DNA of 64,000 nucleotides from NCBI GenBank assembly GCA_016930675.1, contig JAFGGG010000045.1:1-64000 (forward strand), written 5' to 3'. Below are positions 18,001 through 24,514 of this stretch, piece by piece. Positions within the stretch are counted from its first letter, which is position 1. Each line of letters starts with the position of its first letter. The stretch comes from Spirochaetales bacterium. Its GTDB lineage: Bacteria > Spirochaetota > Spirochaetia > SZUA-6 > RPPD01. The notes beneath the pieces are model-generated. The model was not told the DNA's origin. It did not search any database and saw only the letters and a list, made by a program, of their open reading frames with translations. Position numbers and translations under genes: made by a program.

Positions 18001-19043
18001 GGATCGCGACCATAGACGTGTATGCGGTGTTCTTCGTGATCCTGATGTATTATTTCATGTACAGATATTATCGCTTGAGTTTCTTTGAACACGATCTTAA
18101 AAAAACTCTTAAGCCTCTGCTGTTTTGCGGAATCTGTTTCGGACTGGGAGCGGCCTGTAAATGGACGGCGCTTTACGGAGGAGCGGGCCTGGCGGTTATT
18201 TTCTTTATCATCATCAGCAGGCGCCTGAAGGAATATATCCGCGCCAGACGGATTATAAAAAAAGGCAGGTGGATCTCAGCCTATATCCGTGGAGGCCGGG
18301 TGTTTATGTCCGGTAAAAAAGTGGTAGCACAGAGTGAACAACTGGCATATGCAAGGATGGCGAAGAAGTTTTTACCAAACCTTCTTACAACCTTGCTGTG
18401 GTGCCTGTTGGTGTTTATTGTTATTCCCCTGCTTGTTTATTTTTTAGCCTATCTGCCGCTGTTGGCAGCTGCTGCGCCTGATAATCCGCTTTCATTTGTA
18501 ATAAACGACCAGGCGCATATGTATAATTATCACAGCCGGCTTACGGCTACCCATCCATTTTCCTCAAGCTGGTGGGAATGGCCGTTTATGGTCAGACCCA
18601 TGTGGTATTACAGCGGTCACACCATGGTGCCTGGCCGGCTGGTTTCAAGTATTGTGGCCATGGGTAATCCCGCCGTGTGGTGGGTGGGAAGTCTTTGTGT
18701 GCTGGCGGCCGTATGTATCGCCATCCTGCACCGGGATAGAAAAATGCTTTTCATTGTGATCGCGTTCCTGTCCCAGTATCTGCCCTGGGTCATTATTCCG
18801 CGGGACCTGACATTCATCTATCATTTTTTTACCGCCACCCCCTTTTTGGTGATTTGTATCGTGTATGTGATTAGTTACCTGGTTAAACGTTATCCCAAAA
18901 CCAGATATGCGGTATACGGATATCTTTTTACGGTGCTTTTGCTCTTTGCGCTGTTTTATCCGATTTTAAGCGGCATGACTGTAGCAAAATCCTACGTGGC
19001 GGCTGTTTTGCGCTGGTTTGAATCATGGATATTCTATACTTAG
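15075..19043 (+). CDS. Giant membrane protein with two GT-C mannosyltransferase-like modules
   Basis: Order of parts in 1322 residues: signal peptide (1-20); a CBM4/9-like beta-sandwich (about 22-185, NLIDNGDFELLEHG start); a membrane helix near 208-226; a first multi-helix GT-C module (about 245-650) with the acidic motif GYPSDLACFKAW (Asp272) and DYPPGYIYILY; a linker and membrane helix near 699-715; a discoidin/F5-8C-like domain (about 715-830); a short repeat ADGAEHT twice (839-852); then a second, clearly PMT/GT39-like module with FDEVYFARTAYEH (Asp885, Glu886) and THPPLGK. GT-C enzymes use polyprenyl- or dolichyl-phosphate sugars and act outside the membrane. A polyprenyl-phosphate sugar synthase lies downstream. 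It could glycosylate proteins or extend a surface glycan. Confidence 0.8.
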   Translation: MKKITAFLLLFLFLISPGFTQENLIDNGDFELLEHGLPRGWSTHTYTNSPDTVKFSVGHENAYTGRNYAVIENLREEDSKLVQSVEVEPNSTYRISCMVKVIDMGANGLGANLSLFDIMGTSADLKDTKGQWTLLELYGTTGPEQRSLAVTLRVGGYGRMNSGKAFFDNVVMQKVDRVPDGVAVINFYPEQKAAEAQAQEPKISYSVPVAVLIALLFLVVVLYLYRNVFKQKHEPLSKQRAFNAELLFGFTLLAGFIVRVWLAVTLEGYPSDLACFKAWAGTAFSKGLPDFYLQDMFVDYPPGYIYILYVIGFLQNLFGLGHNSPLFLLLVKLPSIATDVLIALLIYKFAKKRFHVRMAYTLAFLFLFNPAVMHNSSIYGQIDSFFVFFIILCLYFVYHKKVELGAVVYVAAVLIKPQALIFAPIGIYALVRQYKNVRDLKRIGSTVLCALATFIILIIPFTLKQDPFWIFNLYGGTLGSYPYATVNGFNLYMLVGANWVSAEGAFLGATFETWGGIFIAAIIGFAGLLCVHDYSRRKNPAFYFYLALFLIAAVFVLGTKMHERYFFPTVPLALFCYITFKDKRFLFLFAGFSVTLLLNQEMVLNLILTQNSTLIPRDNPPAIILSLLNVLLLGYLVWLGIDLVVGNKIRAAGPRRVKGLRSEAREAGVRDLMSAECAADLRAGRSLAQTRRLYTKKDYILIISLTLVYACAAFFNLGSFKAPQTCWKPQSPNESVIADLGEQKQIHRLYYFFGLGTGSYKLEFSLDKTRWESARTIEQNNRFGFLEWKYLPVNAEARYIKITVEQTGLMLNELGLFEKHGTVPLAVQNIIPAGKEYAADGAEHTADGAEHTAAGGALQSQAEHLFDEQDTIAYQPGYLNGFYFDEVYFARTAYEHRLGLPPSETTHPPLGKLIISFGIVLFGMVPFGWRFMGALLGIIMVPLMYMFGKKLFKKAELAFAAAFLFAFDFMHFVQTRIATIDVYAVFFVILMYYFMYRYYRLSFFEHDLKKTLKPLLFCGICFGLGAACKWTALYGGAGLAVIFFIIISRRLKEYIRARRIIKKGRWISAYIRGGRVFMSGKKVVAQSEQLAYARMAKKFLPNLLTTLLWCLLVFIVIPLLVYFLAYLPLLAAAAPDNPLSFVINDQAHMYNYHSRLTATHPFSSSWWEWPFMVRPMWYYSGHTMVPGRLVSSIVAMGNPAVWWVGSLCVLAAVCIAILHRDRKMLFIVIAFLSQYLPWVIIPRDLTFIYHFFTATPFLVICIVYVISYLVKRYPKTRYAVYGYLFTVLLLFALFYPILSGMTVAKSYVAAVLRWFESWIFYT
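17589..17630 (+). repeat. Two perfect 21-bp tandem repeats in the GT-C gene
   Basis: Two exact 21-base units (17589-17609 and 17610-17630), with a degenerate third, encode ADGAEHT twice in the linker between the discoidin-like and second GT-C domains. In-frame slippage here would change only linker length. Confidence 0.85.
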
Positions 19044-19138
19044 AAAAAAGCCACAACCTGTGGTGCGGCTTTTTCTTCCACCCTGCACCCTTATGGGGTG
19101 CTCCCCCACATACCGCCAGCAAAGCTGGCGGTATGTGG
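19044..19138 (+). repeat. Dispersed hairpin-rich repeat, copy 1, also terminating the GT-C gene
   Basis: Three nested signals follow directly on the stop codon: AAAAAGCC...GGCTTTTT (19045-19074, a terminator-like hairpin), GCACCC...GGGGTGC (19085-19101) and a perfect 15-base-pair hairpin with an AAA loop (19106-19138). The same order of elements occurs in inverse orientation at 54798-54920 and in eroded form at 21735-21791. Confidence 0.75.
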
Positions 19139-19157
19139 ATTTAAAAGGAGGAGAGTT

Positions 19158-20129
19158 ATGACAGGCAGAGTTATCTATTCGGTTGTTGTTCCTGTTTATA
19201 ATGAAGAGGAGGTGGTCGCGGAAAGCGTCAAAAGGCTGACTGCCGTGATGAACTCCACGAAAAAGAACTATGAGCTTATTTTCGTAAACGACGGCAGCAG
19301 AGACAATACAAAGAAGCTTTTGCAGGGAATACGGGACAAGAACAAAAAATTGAAGATTATCGATTTTTCCAGAAACTTCGGCCACCAGATCGCCATTACC
19401 GCGGGTATGGATTATGCCGAAGGAGAAGCGGTGCTGATTATCGACGCGGATCTGCAGGATCCGCCCGAAGTGATGCTGGAGATGATTAAGAAGTGGGAGC
19501 AGGGCTATGACGTGGTATACGGTAAGAGGAAAAAGCGTAAGGGGGAAACCATTTTTAAGTTGATGACCGCCAAAGTATTCTACAGGTTTCTTTCCGGCAT
19601 GACTCAAATTAAAATTCCCAAAGATGTGGGCGATTTCCGCCTGCTGGACAGAAAAGTATGTGATGCCATGTGCCGGATCCACGAACGCAACAGGTTCGTG
19701 CGCGGGCTTATCAGCTGGGCCGGTTATAACCAAGCGGAAGTTCCTTATGTGAGGGAGAAGCGCTATGCAGGGAAAACCAAGTACCCCTTTATAAAAATGA
19801 TCCGCTTCGCACTCAACGCGATTGTGTCTTTTTCTTACAAACCTCTGCGTCTGGCTTCGCTGTTGGGTGTGCTGGTATCATTGGGAGGATTCGGATACCT
19901 GATTTATGTTATTTTTCAGTTTTTTAACGGAGAGACCGTACCCGGCTGGACCTCTCTGATTTCGCTGAGTTTGATTTTCAACGGGATCATTTTAATGATA
20001 CTCGGAATTATCGGGGAATACATCGGGCGTATCTATGACGAGTCCAAGGCACGTCCCCTGTATTTGATAAATGAACTGATCGGATTTAAAGCGCAGCCGC
20101 GAAGCAAACGCGGGAAAAACGAGAACTAA
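19158..20129 (+). CDS. Polyprenyl/dolichyl-phosphate sugar synthase (GtrB/DPM1-like GT2)
   Basis: The 323-residue protein has an N-terminal GT2 domain (SVVVPVYNEEEVV, FVNDGSRDNT, IDADLQDPPEV with the metal-binding DxD, and DVGDFRLLDRKV) and two C-terminal membrane helices (about 235-300) ending GEYIGRIYDESKARP, the signature of GtrB/ArnC/YkcC-type enzymes. These transfer a sugar from a nucleotide donor to polyprenyl phosphate on the inner leaflet. The product would serve as donor for the GT-C protein immediately upstream. GGAGGAGAG fixes the start; an upstream in-frame ATG at 19098 lies inside the dispersed repeat and is discounted. Confidence 0.9.
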   Translation: MTGRVIYSVVVPVYNEEEVVAESVKRLTAVMNSTKKNYELIFVNDGSRDNTKKLLQGIRDKNKKLKIIDFSRNFGHQIAITAGMDYAEGEAVLIIDADLQDPPEVMLEMIKKWEQGYDVVYGKRKKRKGETIFKLMTAKVFYRFLSGMTQIKIPKDVGDFRLLDRKVCDAMCRIHERNRFVRGLISWAGYNQAEVPYVREKRYAGKTKYPFIKMIRFALNAIVSFSYKPLRLASLLGVLVSLGGFGYLIYVIFQFFNGETVPGWTSLISLSLIFNGIILMILGIIGEYIGRIYDESKARPLYLINELIGFKAQPRSKRGKNEN

Positions 20130-20225
20130 GATTACTCGCGCCGAACAATGACCGGTAACATGAAGTAGCGGCGGATTTATTTTATGTAATGAATGGTTAA
20201 AATATGGATAGTTTTTTAAAAGAAC

Positions 20226-20254
20226 TTGACGCGGTGGAAAAAACTGAGTATACT
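20226..20254 (+). promoter_or_regulatory. Promoter of the arsR-like gene
   Basis: TTGACG (20226-20231), a 17-base spacer and TATACT (20249-20254). The palindromic operator begins two bases after the -10 element. Confidence 0.75.
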
Positions 20255-20256
20255 AA

Positions 20257-20272
20257 TTAAGTAATTACTTAA
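20257..20272. promoter_or_regulatory. Operator O1, perfect 16-bp palindrome
   Basis: TTAAGTAATTACTTAA is perfectly self-complementary and covers the expected transcription start of the ArsR-type gene. Its position predicts repression by blocking the polymerase. The same element with two changes occurs at 20667. Confidence 0.8.
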
Positions 20273-20284
20273 TATCTTAATATT

Positions 20285-20647
20285 ATGATGAATGATTTTT
20301 TGTTACAAATGTCGGAAACTTTTAAAGCCCTTGGCGATCCTACCCGGTTAAAGATTTTAAGAATGGTGACCACAAAGGGAAAGAACTTCTATGTTGCCGA
20401 GATAGCTGAAAAGATAGGTATATCGACATCTGCCGTATCCCAGCATTTAAAGGTTTTAAAGAATGCGCGTATTGTCGAAGCGGTGCGGGACGGATTTCAT
20501 ACCTACTATAAACTGCGGCAAGGCGCGATTAATTTGTTCAAAAATGATATCGATAAGTTAATTAGAATAGGATTTCTTGCCTGTGATTTTGATGGGCCAT
20601 GCTCGGACTGCCCGCATGAAAAAAGCTGTGCGGAGGCGGAGGCCTGA
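20285..20647 (+). CDS. ArsR/SmtB-family winged-helix repressor
   Basis: The 120-residue protein has the ArsR winged helix: KALGDPTRLKILRMV, the recognition helix IGISTSAVSQHLKVLKNARIV and the wing VRDGFHTYYKL. The C-terminus carries a cysteine cluster, CDFDGPCSDCPHEKSC (residues about 99-116), well placed to bind a soft metal, metalloid or iron-sulfur centre. The usual alpha-3 ELCVC metal site of ArsR is absent. Two palindromes (20257 and 20667) flank the gene, implying autorepression and control of the following membrane protein/methyltransferase pair. The inducer is not known; the cysteine tail is the obvious sensor. Confidence 0.85.
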   Translation: MMNDFLLQMSETFKALGDPTRLKILRMVTTKGKNFYVAEIAEKIGISTSAVSQHLKVLKNARIVEAVRDGFHTYYKLRQGAINLFKNDIDKLIRIGFLACDFDGPCSDCPHEKSCAEAEA

Positions 20648-20666
20648 TATTTTTTTTATTATAATA

Positions 20667-20682
20667 TTAAGTAATTAGTTAA
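20667..20682. promoter_or_regulatory. Operator O2, near-perfect copy of O1
   Basis: TTAAGTAATTAGTTAA matches O1 except at one base and keeps 14 of 16 symmetric positions. It lies two bases after a TATAAT (20660-20665), 45 bases before the next start codon. Confidence 0.75.
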
Positions 20683-20727
20683 TAACTTAATTATAAGTTG
20701 TACTATTTTCAATTATGGAGGTGTATC

Positions 20728-21204
20728 ATGACAAAATCAAAGAACAGGGTATTTTGCCCTTATGTGGTTTTAAAAAGCATAATAAGAAACATACGTGTCA
20801 TTTTCACATCAAGCGCTTACCATCACATCATGTTAATCACCGCTTTGGCGGTGAGCATTGGAATTATTTTCATAGCTCTTGATATTCTTGAGTTTCCCTT
20901 TATTTCTTATGATTCATTTTGTTCGATTATCTGCCTTGGCGGTACAAGACACACTGTGGGTGTCTTGTCAGCTCTGTTTTTAATTCCACTGTGTGCTGCA
21001 AAAAAGCGTTTCGGCTTTTTGGGCGCACTCTTATTGGGGATTTCTCTCTTTCTTCTCTGCGCAGTGCATATAGCGTATATGTTAATTATGAGAACTTACC
21101 GTTTTGAAGAACAAATACACGGTCCCATTATTTGGGCTTTGGCACAATTGCCCGTTATTATTTACGGGTATAAATCCTTTATGGAGGTTAAAAAAAATGA
21201 ATAA
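20728..21204 (+). CDS. Four-helix integral membrane protein of unknown function
   Basis: The protein has 158 residues and about four membrane helices (around residues 35-55, 70-90, 95-115 and 130-148), with a basic N-terminus. Four cysteines are scattered (FCPY, SFCSIICLGG, PLCAAKK, LCAVH), including one pair within four residues near a predicted membrane boundary. No family is recognised. GGAGGTG precedes the start. It lies under operator O2 and overlaps the following methyltransferase gene by eight bases, so the two are translationally coupled and probably work together on the compound sensed by the ArsR-like repressor. Confidence 0.7.
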   Translation: MTKSKNRVFCPYVVLKSIIRNIRVIFTSSAYHHIMLITALAVSIGIIFIALDILEFPFISYDSFCSIICLGGTRHTVGVLSALFLIPLCAAKKRFGFLGALLLGISLFLLCAVHIAYMLIMRTYRFEEQIHGPIIWALAQLPVIIYGYKSFMEVKKNE

Positions 21205-21727
21205 AGCAATGAATGCCTTTGAGTTTAATATTATGTCGTTTGCGTTTTATGTGCGCGATATTTTTGTACAGCCGGAAAAGGTTCTTGATGAGGTTGAAAT
21301 CAATCAGGGAGACAAGATTCTTGATTACGGATGCGGAACCGGCAGTTATTCTTTTACTGCGGCTAAAATTGTTGGCGACAGGGGAATGGTATATGCTTTG
21401 GATATAGTTCCGCTGGCCGTTAAAAAGATCGATACGCTTATCCTTAAAAGAAAAATTTCAAATATAAAAACCATCTGTTCCGGTTGTGTTACCGGATTAA
21501 AAAATAATCTGATAGATGCGGTTCTTTTTTTTGATACGTTTCATATGTGTGACAATAAAGAGTCGATTTTAAGGGAGTTTTATAGAGTGTTAAAAACAGA
21601 CGGTGCCTTGTATTTCAGCGATCATCATATGAAAGAGGAAAAGATTATCTCTGAAATTACACAGTCCGGATTATTTTCCTTATCAAGTAAAGATCGAAAA
21701 TTGTATGCTTTTAAAAAGAATAAGTAA
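21197..21727 (+). CDS. Class I SAM-dependent methyltransferase
   Basis: The 176-residue methyltransferase has motif I ILDYGCGTGSYSF, motif II VYALDIVPLAVKKI, a motif around VLFFDTFHMCDN and a post-motif GALYFSDHHM. The fold resembles UbiE/ArsM-type enzymes. Cysteines at ICSGC and MC could take part in metal or metalloid chemistry, but the conserved cysteine set of arsenite methyltransferase is not evident, so the substrate stays open. GGAGG lies seven bases before the ATG, and the gene overlaps the membrane-protein gene. It is expected to be induced with it when the ArsR-like repressor is released. Confidence 0.85.
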   Translation: MNKAMNAFEFNIMSFAFYVRDIFVQPEKVLDEVEINQGDKILDYGCGTGSYSFTAAKIVGDRGMVYALDIVPLAVKKIDTLILKRKISNIKTICSGCVTGLKNNLIDAVLFFDTFHMCDNKESILREFYRVLKTDGALYFSDHHMKEEKIISEITQSGLFSLSSKDRKLYAFKKNK

Positions 21728-21734
21728 AGGAGGA

Positions 21735-21791
21735 TTTTTCCTGCACCACCCCTTACATACAAGCAGCTTTACCGGCGGTATGTTGATTAAG
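21735..21791 (+). repeat. Dispersed repeat, degenerate copy 3
   Basis: TTTTTCCTGCACC, then ACATAC...CGGCGGTATGT, follows the order of copy 1 at 19044-19138 but lacks the middle hairpin. Its last 15 bases (21777-21791) are repeated exactly at 15056-15070, just before the GT-C gene. Confidence 0.5.
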
Positions 21792-21837
21792 AACTAAAAA
21801 GCATTTAAACAGATTGACATTTTTGTTCTAAAAATTT

Positions 21838-23076
21838 ATGGTTGCAGCTCTTATGCTGAATATACGCAGGCAGGCGGGGATACGAATAATTCTTCTCTAT
21901 TGGTTCAGTTTTATGGGTTTAAGCGCCATAAATCCTTTTTTCAGCCTTTATTTAAAAAAGGTGCTGGTATTTACGGACGGACAGCCTGTTAATCTTATGA
22001 TCGGGCTGCTCTTGTTTTCAAAATCTTTCTTAAGTCTGTTTTCCAGTCCGGTGGCGGGATACGTGGCCGACAGATTTAAAATAGAAAACAGGGTACTCCT
22101 GTTCTGCGCTTTGTTTGCCATAGCCGGCGGTTTTTTTATCGGCATTCCCAGTTTCGGTCTTATCGGTAACATCGGTATCCAAAGTAAAATACTCTTTCTC
22201 GGAATCGGTATTCTCCTTATCGGATTATTTTCGGAACCCGTGTATCCGCTTATCAACACGGAAACACTGGAATACCTTCACGCCCGTCGACGTCCCGCAA
22301 CTCTCTTCGGACGCTACCGCATCAGCGGCACGCTTTCCTGGGTCGTAAACACGGCCTTGGTGGGTATGTTTCTCTGGCTGTTGAATGATATGGCGGCCAT
22401 CATGATATATTTCTGTATTGGATTCGGTTTCCTGGCGGTTGTCGCTTTCTCGGGAGTCAAGGCGAAAATATCCAAGGTCAAGGTTCCCTGGGACCATCTC
22501 AAACGCAACAAACCGTTTAAGCGCCTGCTCATATTCTGTGCGCTGCACTCGTTCGGACATTTCGGCACCTTTAACTTCACGGCTTACTTTTTTGACGATC
22601 ACCATTTGAGTTTTTTGATTATCGGGCTGGCCTTCGCGGTCTCCGCCATCCCCGAACTGCCGGTTATGTTTTATTCCAAAGCTATTATTCAAAAACTGGG
22701 CAGTTTCCGCATGGTGATCATCGGTGCCGGTTTAATGGTCGTGAAGAATCTGCTGCTCGCCTTTATTACTCCGCTTGGTCTTGCCGGTCTGGTGCTGGCT
22801 GTAAATTTGCTGCACGGTCTGGGCTTCGGGCTCTGGCTGCTTGGTGTTATCAATCTGATAGACTCCTGGTCGCACAAAAATATGCGCGCCATTTACATGA
22901 ATCTGTTTAACGTAATCGGCATCAATATTCCCATAGCGGTTGGTGTTCTGGCAAGCGCCTTTGTCATTCAGTTTTTAGACAGTACATTGATGATACTGAT
23001 AAATATGTGTATTTCCGGTTCCGCGATTTTATATTTTATAGTACGGCTGCGGAGTGCGGCAAAAAAGGCTAAGTGA
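21838..23076 (+). CDS. MFS transporter
   Basis: The 412-residue protein has about twelve membrane helices and major-facilitator signatures: the loop 2-3 motif AGYVADRFKIENR and the GRYRISGTLSWVV segment reminiscent of the nucleoside-symporter/MFS_1-like subgroup. The substrate is unknown. A TTGACA lies at 21814-21819 but its -10 partner would fall on the first start codon, so translation may begin at the in-frame ATG at 21853 from a very short or absent leader; no Shine-Dalgarno is seen for either. It is a single-gene unit. Confidence 0.85.
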   Translation: MVAALMLNIRRQAGIRIILLYWFSFMGLSAINPFFSLYLKKVLVFTDGQPVNLMIGLLLFSKSFLSLFSSPVAGYVADRFKIENRVLLFCALFAIAGGFFIGIPSFGLIGNIGIQSKILFLGIGILLIGLFSEPVYPLINTETLEYLHARRRPATLFGRYRISGTLSWVVNTALVGMFLWLLNDMAAIMIYFCIGFGFLAVVAFSGVKAKISKVKVPWDHLKRNKPFKRLLIFCALHSFGHFGTFNFTAYFFDDHHLSFLIIGLAFAVSAIPELPVMFYSKAIIQKLGSFRMVIIGAGLMVVKNLLLAFITPLGLAGLVLAVNLLHGLGFGLWLLGVINLIDSWSHKNMRAIYMNLFNVIGINIPIAVGVLASAFVIQFLDSTLMILINMCISGSAILYFIVRLRSAAKKAK

Positions 23077-23168
23077 TTTTTACATATCAAATTGATTTAT
23101 ACTCCTCAGTTGTTCGCACATCGCGGCACCTGTTTATTGTATGTTCAGTCCGAAGATTGCCTTGACAA

Positions 23169-24164
23169 TCAATCTTTGGTCAAAATGATTTCCACCCTTC
23201 TATTCTGCCACCTGTTTTGAAAATCGCTGAAAGGCACAATGGGTTGTAACGTGCCGTGTCCCTCAGTGCTTATCCGGTTTTTATCAATTCCCCTTTTTAC
23301 AAGTTCAGACCTGATATAGTCCGCCCTGTGTTTGGAGAGTGGAATGTATTTTTCTCTATTAGCTTTTTCGGCTTTGACCGGATCATTCCAATAAGGATTT
23401 ACCGCGTGTCCGATAATGATGATTTTATATTCCTTATATTTATTACATATCTCAACGAGGTGAGCAAAGGCCTGTTCGTTCTGTGCTATTTTTTCTTCAC
23501 TGTCCGCGACAAGTGTTTCTTTTTCCTCGGTGAAAACAAAGCCCGCGTTTTTGATATAGATGGGTTCGGCGTTTTGTTTGTCATCAATGTGCGCCACGTC
23601 AAAGTGGAAACGGTAACGTACGCCGATATCTACAAAGCAGAAGTAACCTGTGTGCTCCGGTTCAAAAAAAATATGGCAACCGGGGGCTAAAACAAAGTGC
23701 ACATCGTGGTCGACTTTCATGTCAAATTCTGTCTTGAACACGAGTGTCATATCGGAATAGTAATACGTTTCATTGCCGGGAGTGTCTATGCTGCTGTCTA
23801 TTATATGCAGCAAATATCCGATACCGGTATACGGAGTAATATTGAATGTACCATCCCAAAAAGGAAAGGCATACCCCATCAGCGCGGAAATAAAAAACTG
23901 ATTGAACCAATTAATCTCATTGTGATCGGGTGAAATGAAATTATATCCTGTATTCAGGGCAAAAGCACTGTTTTGAAACAGGAGATTCCTCACATTGGCA
24001 CATAGTGAAACACCGAAACTGAAATCCGTAATATTACCATAAAGATCCAAAGGGAGAATAATACTATTCCCCAGATACGGATCGAATATTATATCCTCTG
24101 TATTCTCACAATATACGTTGAAAATTGTTATTAAACATATAATAATTGTTAACGATATTTTCAC
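23169..24164 (-). CDS. Outer-membrane OmpA-family protein
   Basis: The 331-residue protein is predicted to start at GTG (24164) with GGAGGG just before it; the upstream ATG at 24221 has no such site. After a signal peptide, residues about 25-200 are alternating strands with a PYTGIGYLLH turn and aromatic ends, consistent with an outer-membrane beta-barrel. Residues about 220-331 form an OmpA-type peptidoglycan-binding domain: YKEYKIIIIGHAVN, SKHRADYIRSELVKRGIDKNRI, STEGHGTLQPIVP, and the terminal NRRVEIIL. It should tether the outer membrane to the wall. It supports a diderm envelope. Confidence 0.85.
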   Translation of the reverse strand: MKISLTIIICLITIFNVYCENTEDIIFDPYLGNSIILPLDLYGNITDFSFGVSLCANVRNLLFQNSAFALNTGYNFISPDHNEINWFNQFFISALMGYAFPFWDGTFNITPYTGIGYLLHIIDSSIDTPGNETYYYSDMTLVFKTEFDMKVDHDVHFVLAPGCHIFFEPEHTGYFCFVDIGVRYRFHFDVAHIDDKQNAEPIYIKNAGFVFTEEKETLVADSEEKIAQNEQAFAHLVEICNKYKEYKIIIIGHAVNPYWNDPVKAEKANREKYIPLSKHRADYIRSELVKRGIDKNRISTEGHGTLQPIVPFSDFQNRWQNRRVEIILTKD

Positions 24165-24514
24165 GCGCCCTCCTGTCTTTTTTATGAATTCATGTGATAA
24201 AAAAAAGGACGAAAGAATCACATTGTTTATGTTTTTAGGTTAATGTAGCGCGTGTCATGTGCCGCTTCAATCATACTTTAGTATGATTGAAGCGATTCCG
24301 TTATGAAAAAACGTTATAGGATTTTACATGACTGTCTGGCTGAAATAAGGGAGAACGGTCGTCACACGGTTATCATAGGCTGCGCCCCGGGGAAGCACGG
24401 ATACGGCCACAACGGGCATTGAATTTCGCGGGCCGTCCGCACAACCGCTTGTACCCGCGGCGGGTTAAGTATCCATTATTTTTACCCGGTTTTAATATAA
24501 GTGTTTTAAAAGGT
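24165..24514. other. 350-base region with a perfect hairpin and a 39-codon ORF
   Basis: Between two minus-strand genes. It contains a perfect 14-base-pair inverted repeat (24263-24276 with 24281-24294, four-base loop), then a plus-strand ORF of 39 codons (24303-24422) with no ribosome-binding site. The composition becomes GC-rich after about 24380. No T run follows the hairpin on either strand, so it is not a standard terminator. It could be a remnant of a lost gene or an RNA; nothing is recognised with confidence. Confidence 0.4.
24263..24294. repeat. Perfect 14-bp inverted repeat
   Basis: CGCTTCAATCATAC and its exact complement are separated by TTTA. The central ATACTTTAGTATGA string recurs at 55580-55593, before the SDR gene. 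Confidence 0.8.

Noticed and set aside
20659-20666. Terminator after the ArsR gene (T run)
   Set aside because: The T run has no GC stem ahead of it; it is better read as part of the AT-rich promoter of the next operon.
24303-24422. 39-codon ORF after the perfect hairpin as a real gene
   Set aside because: There is no ribosome-binding site and no similarity that I can name, so it is only mentioned as part of the region.
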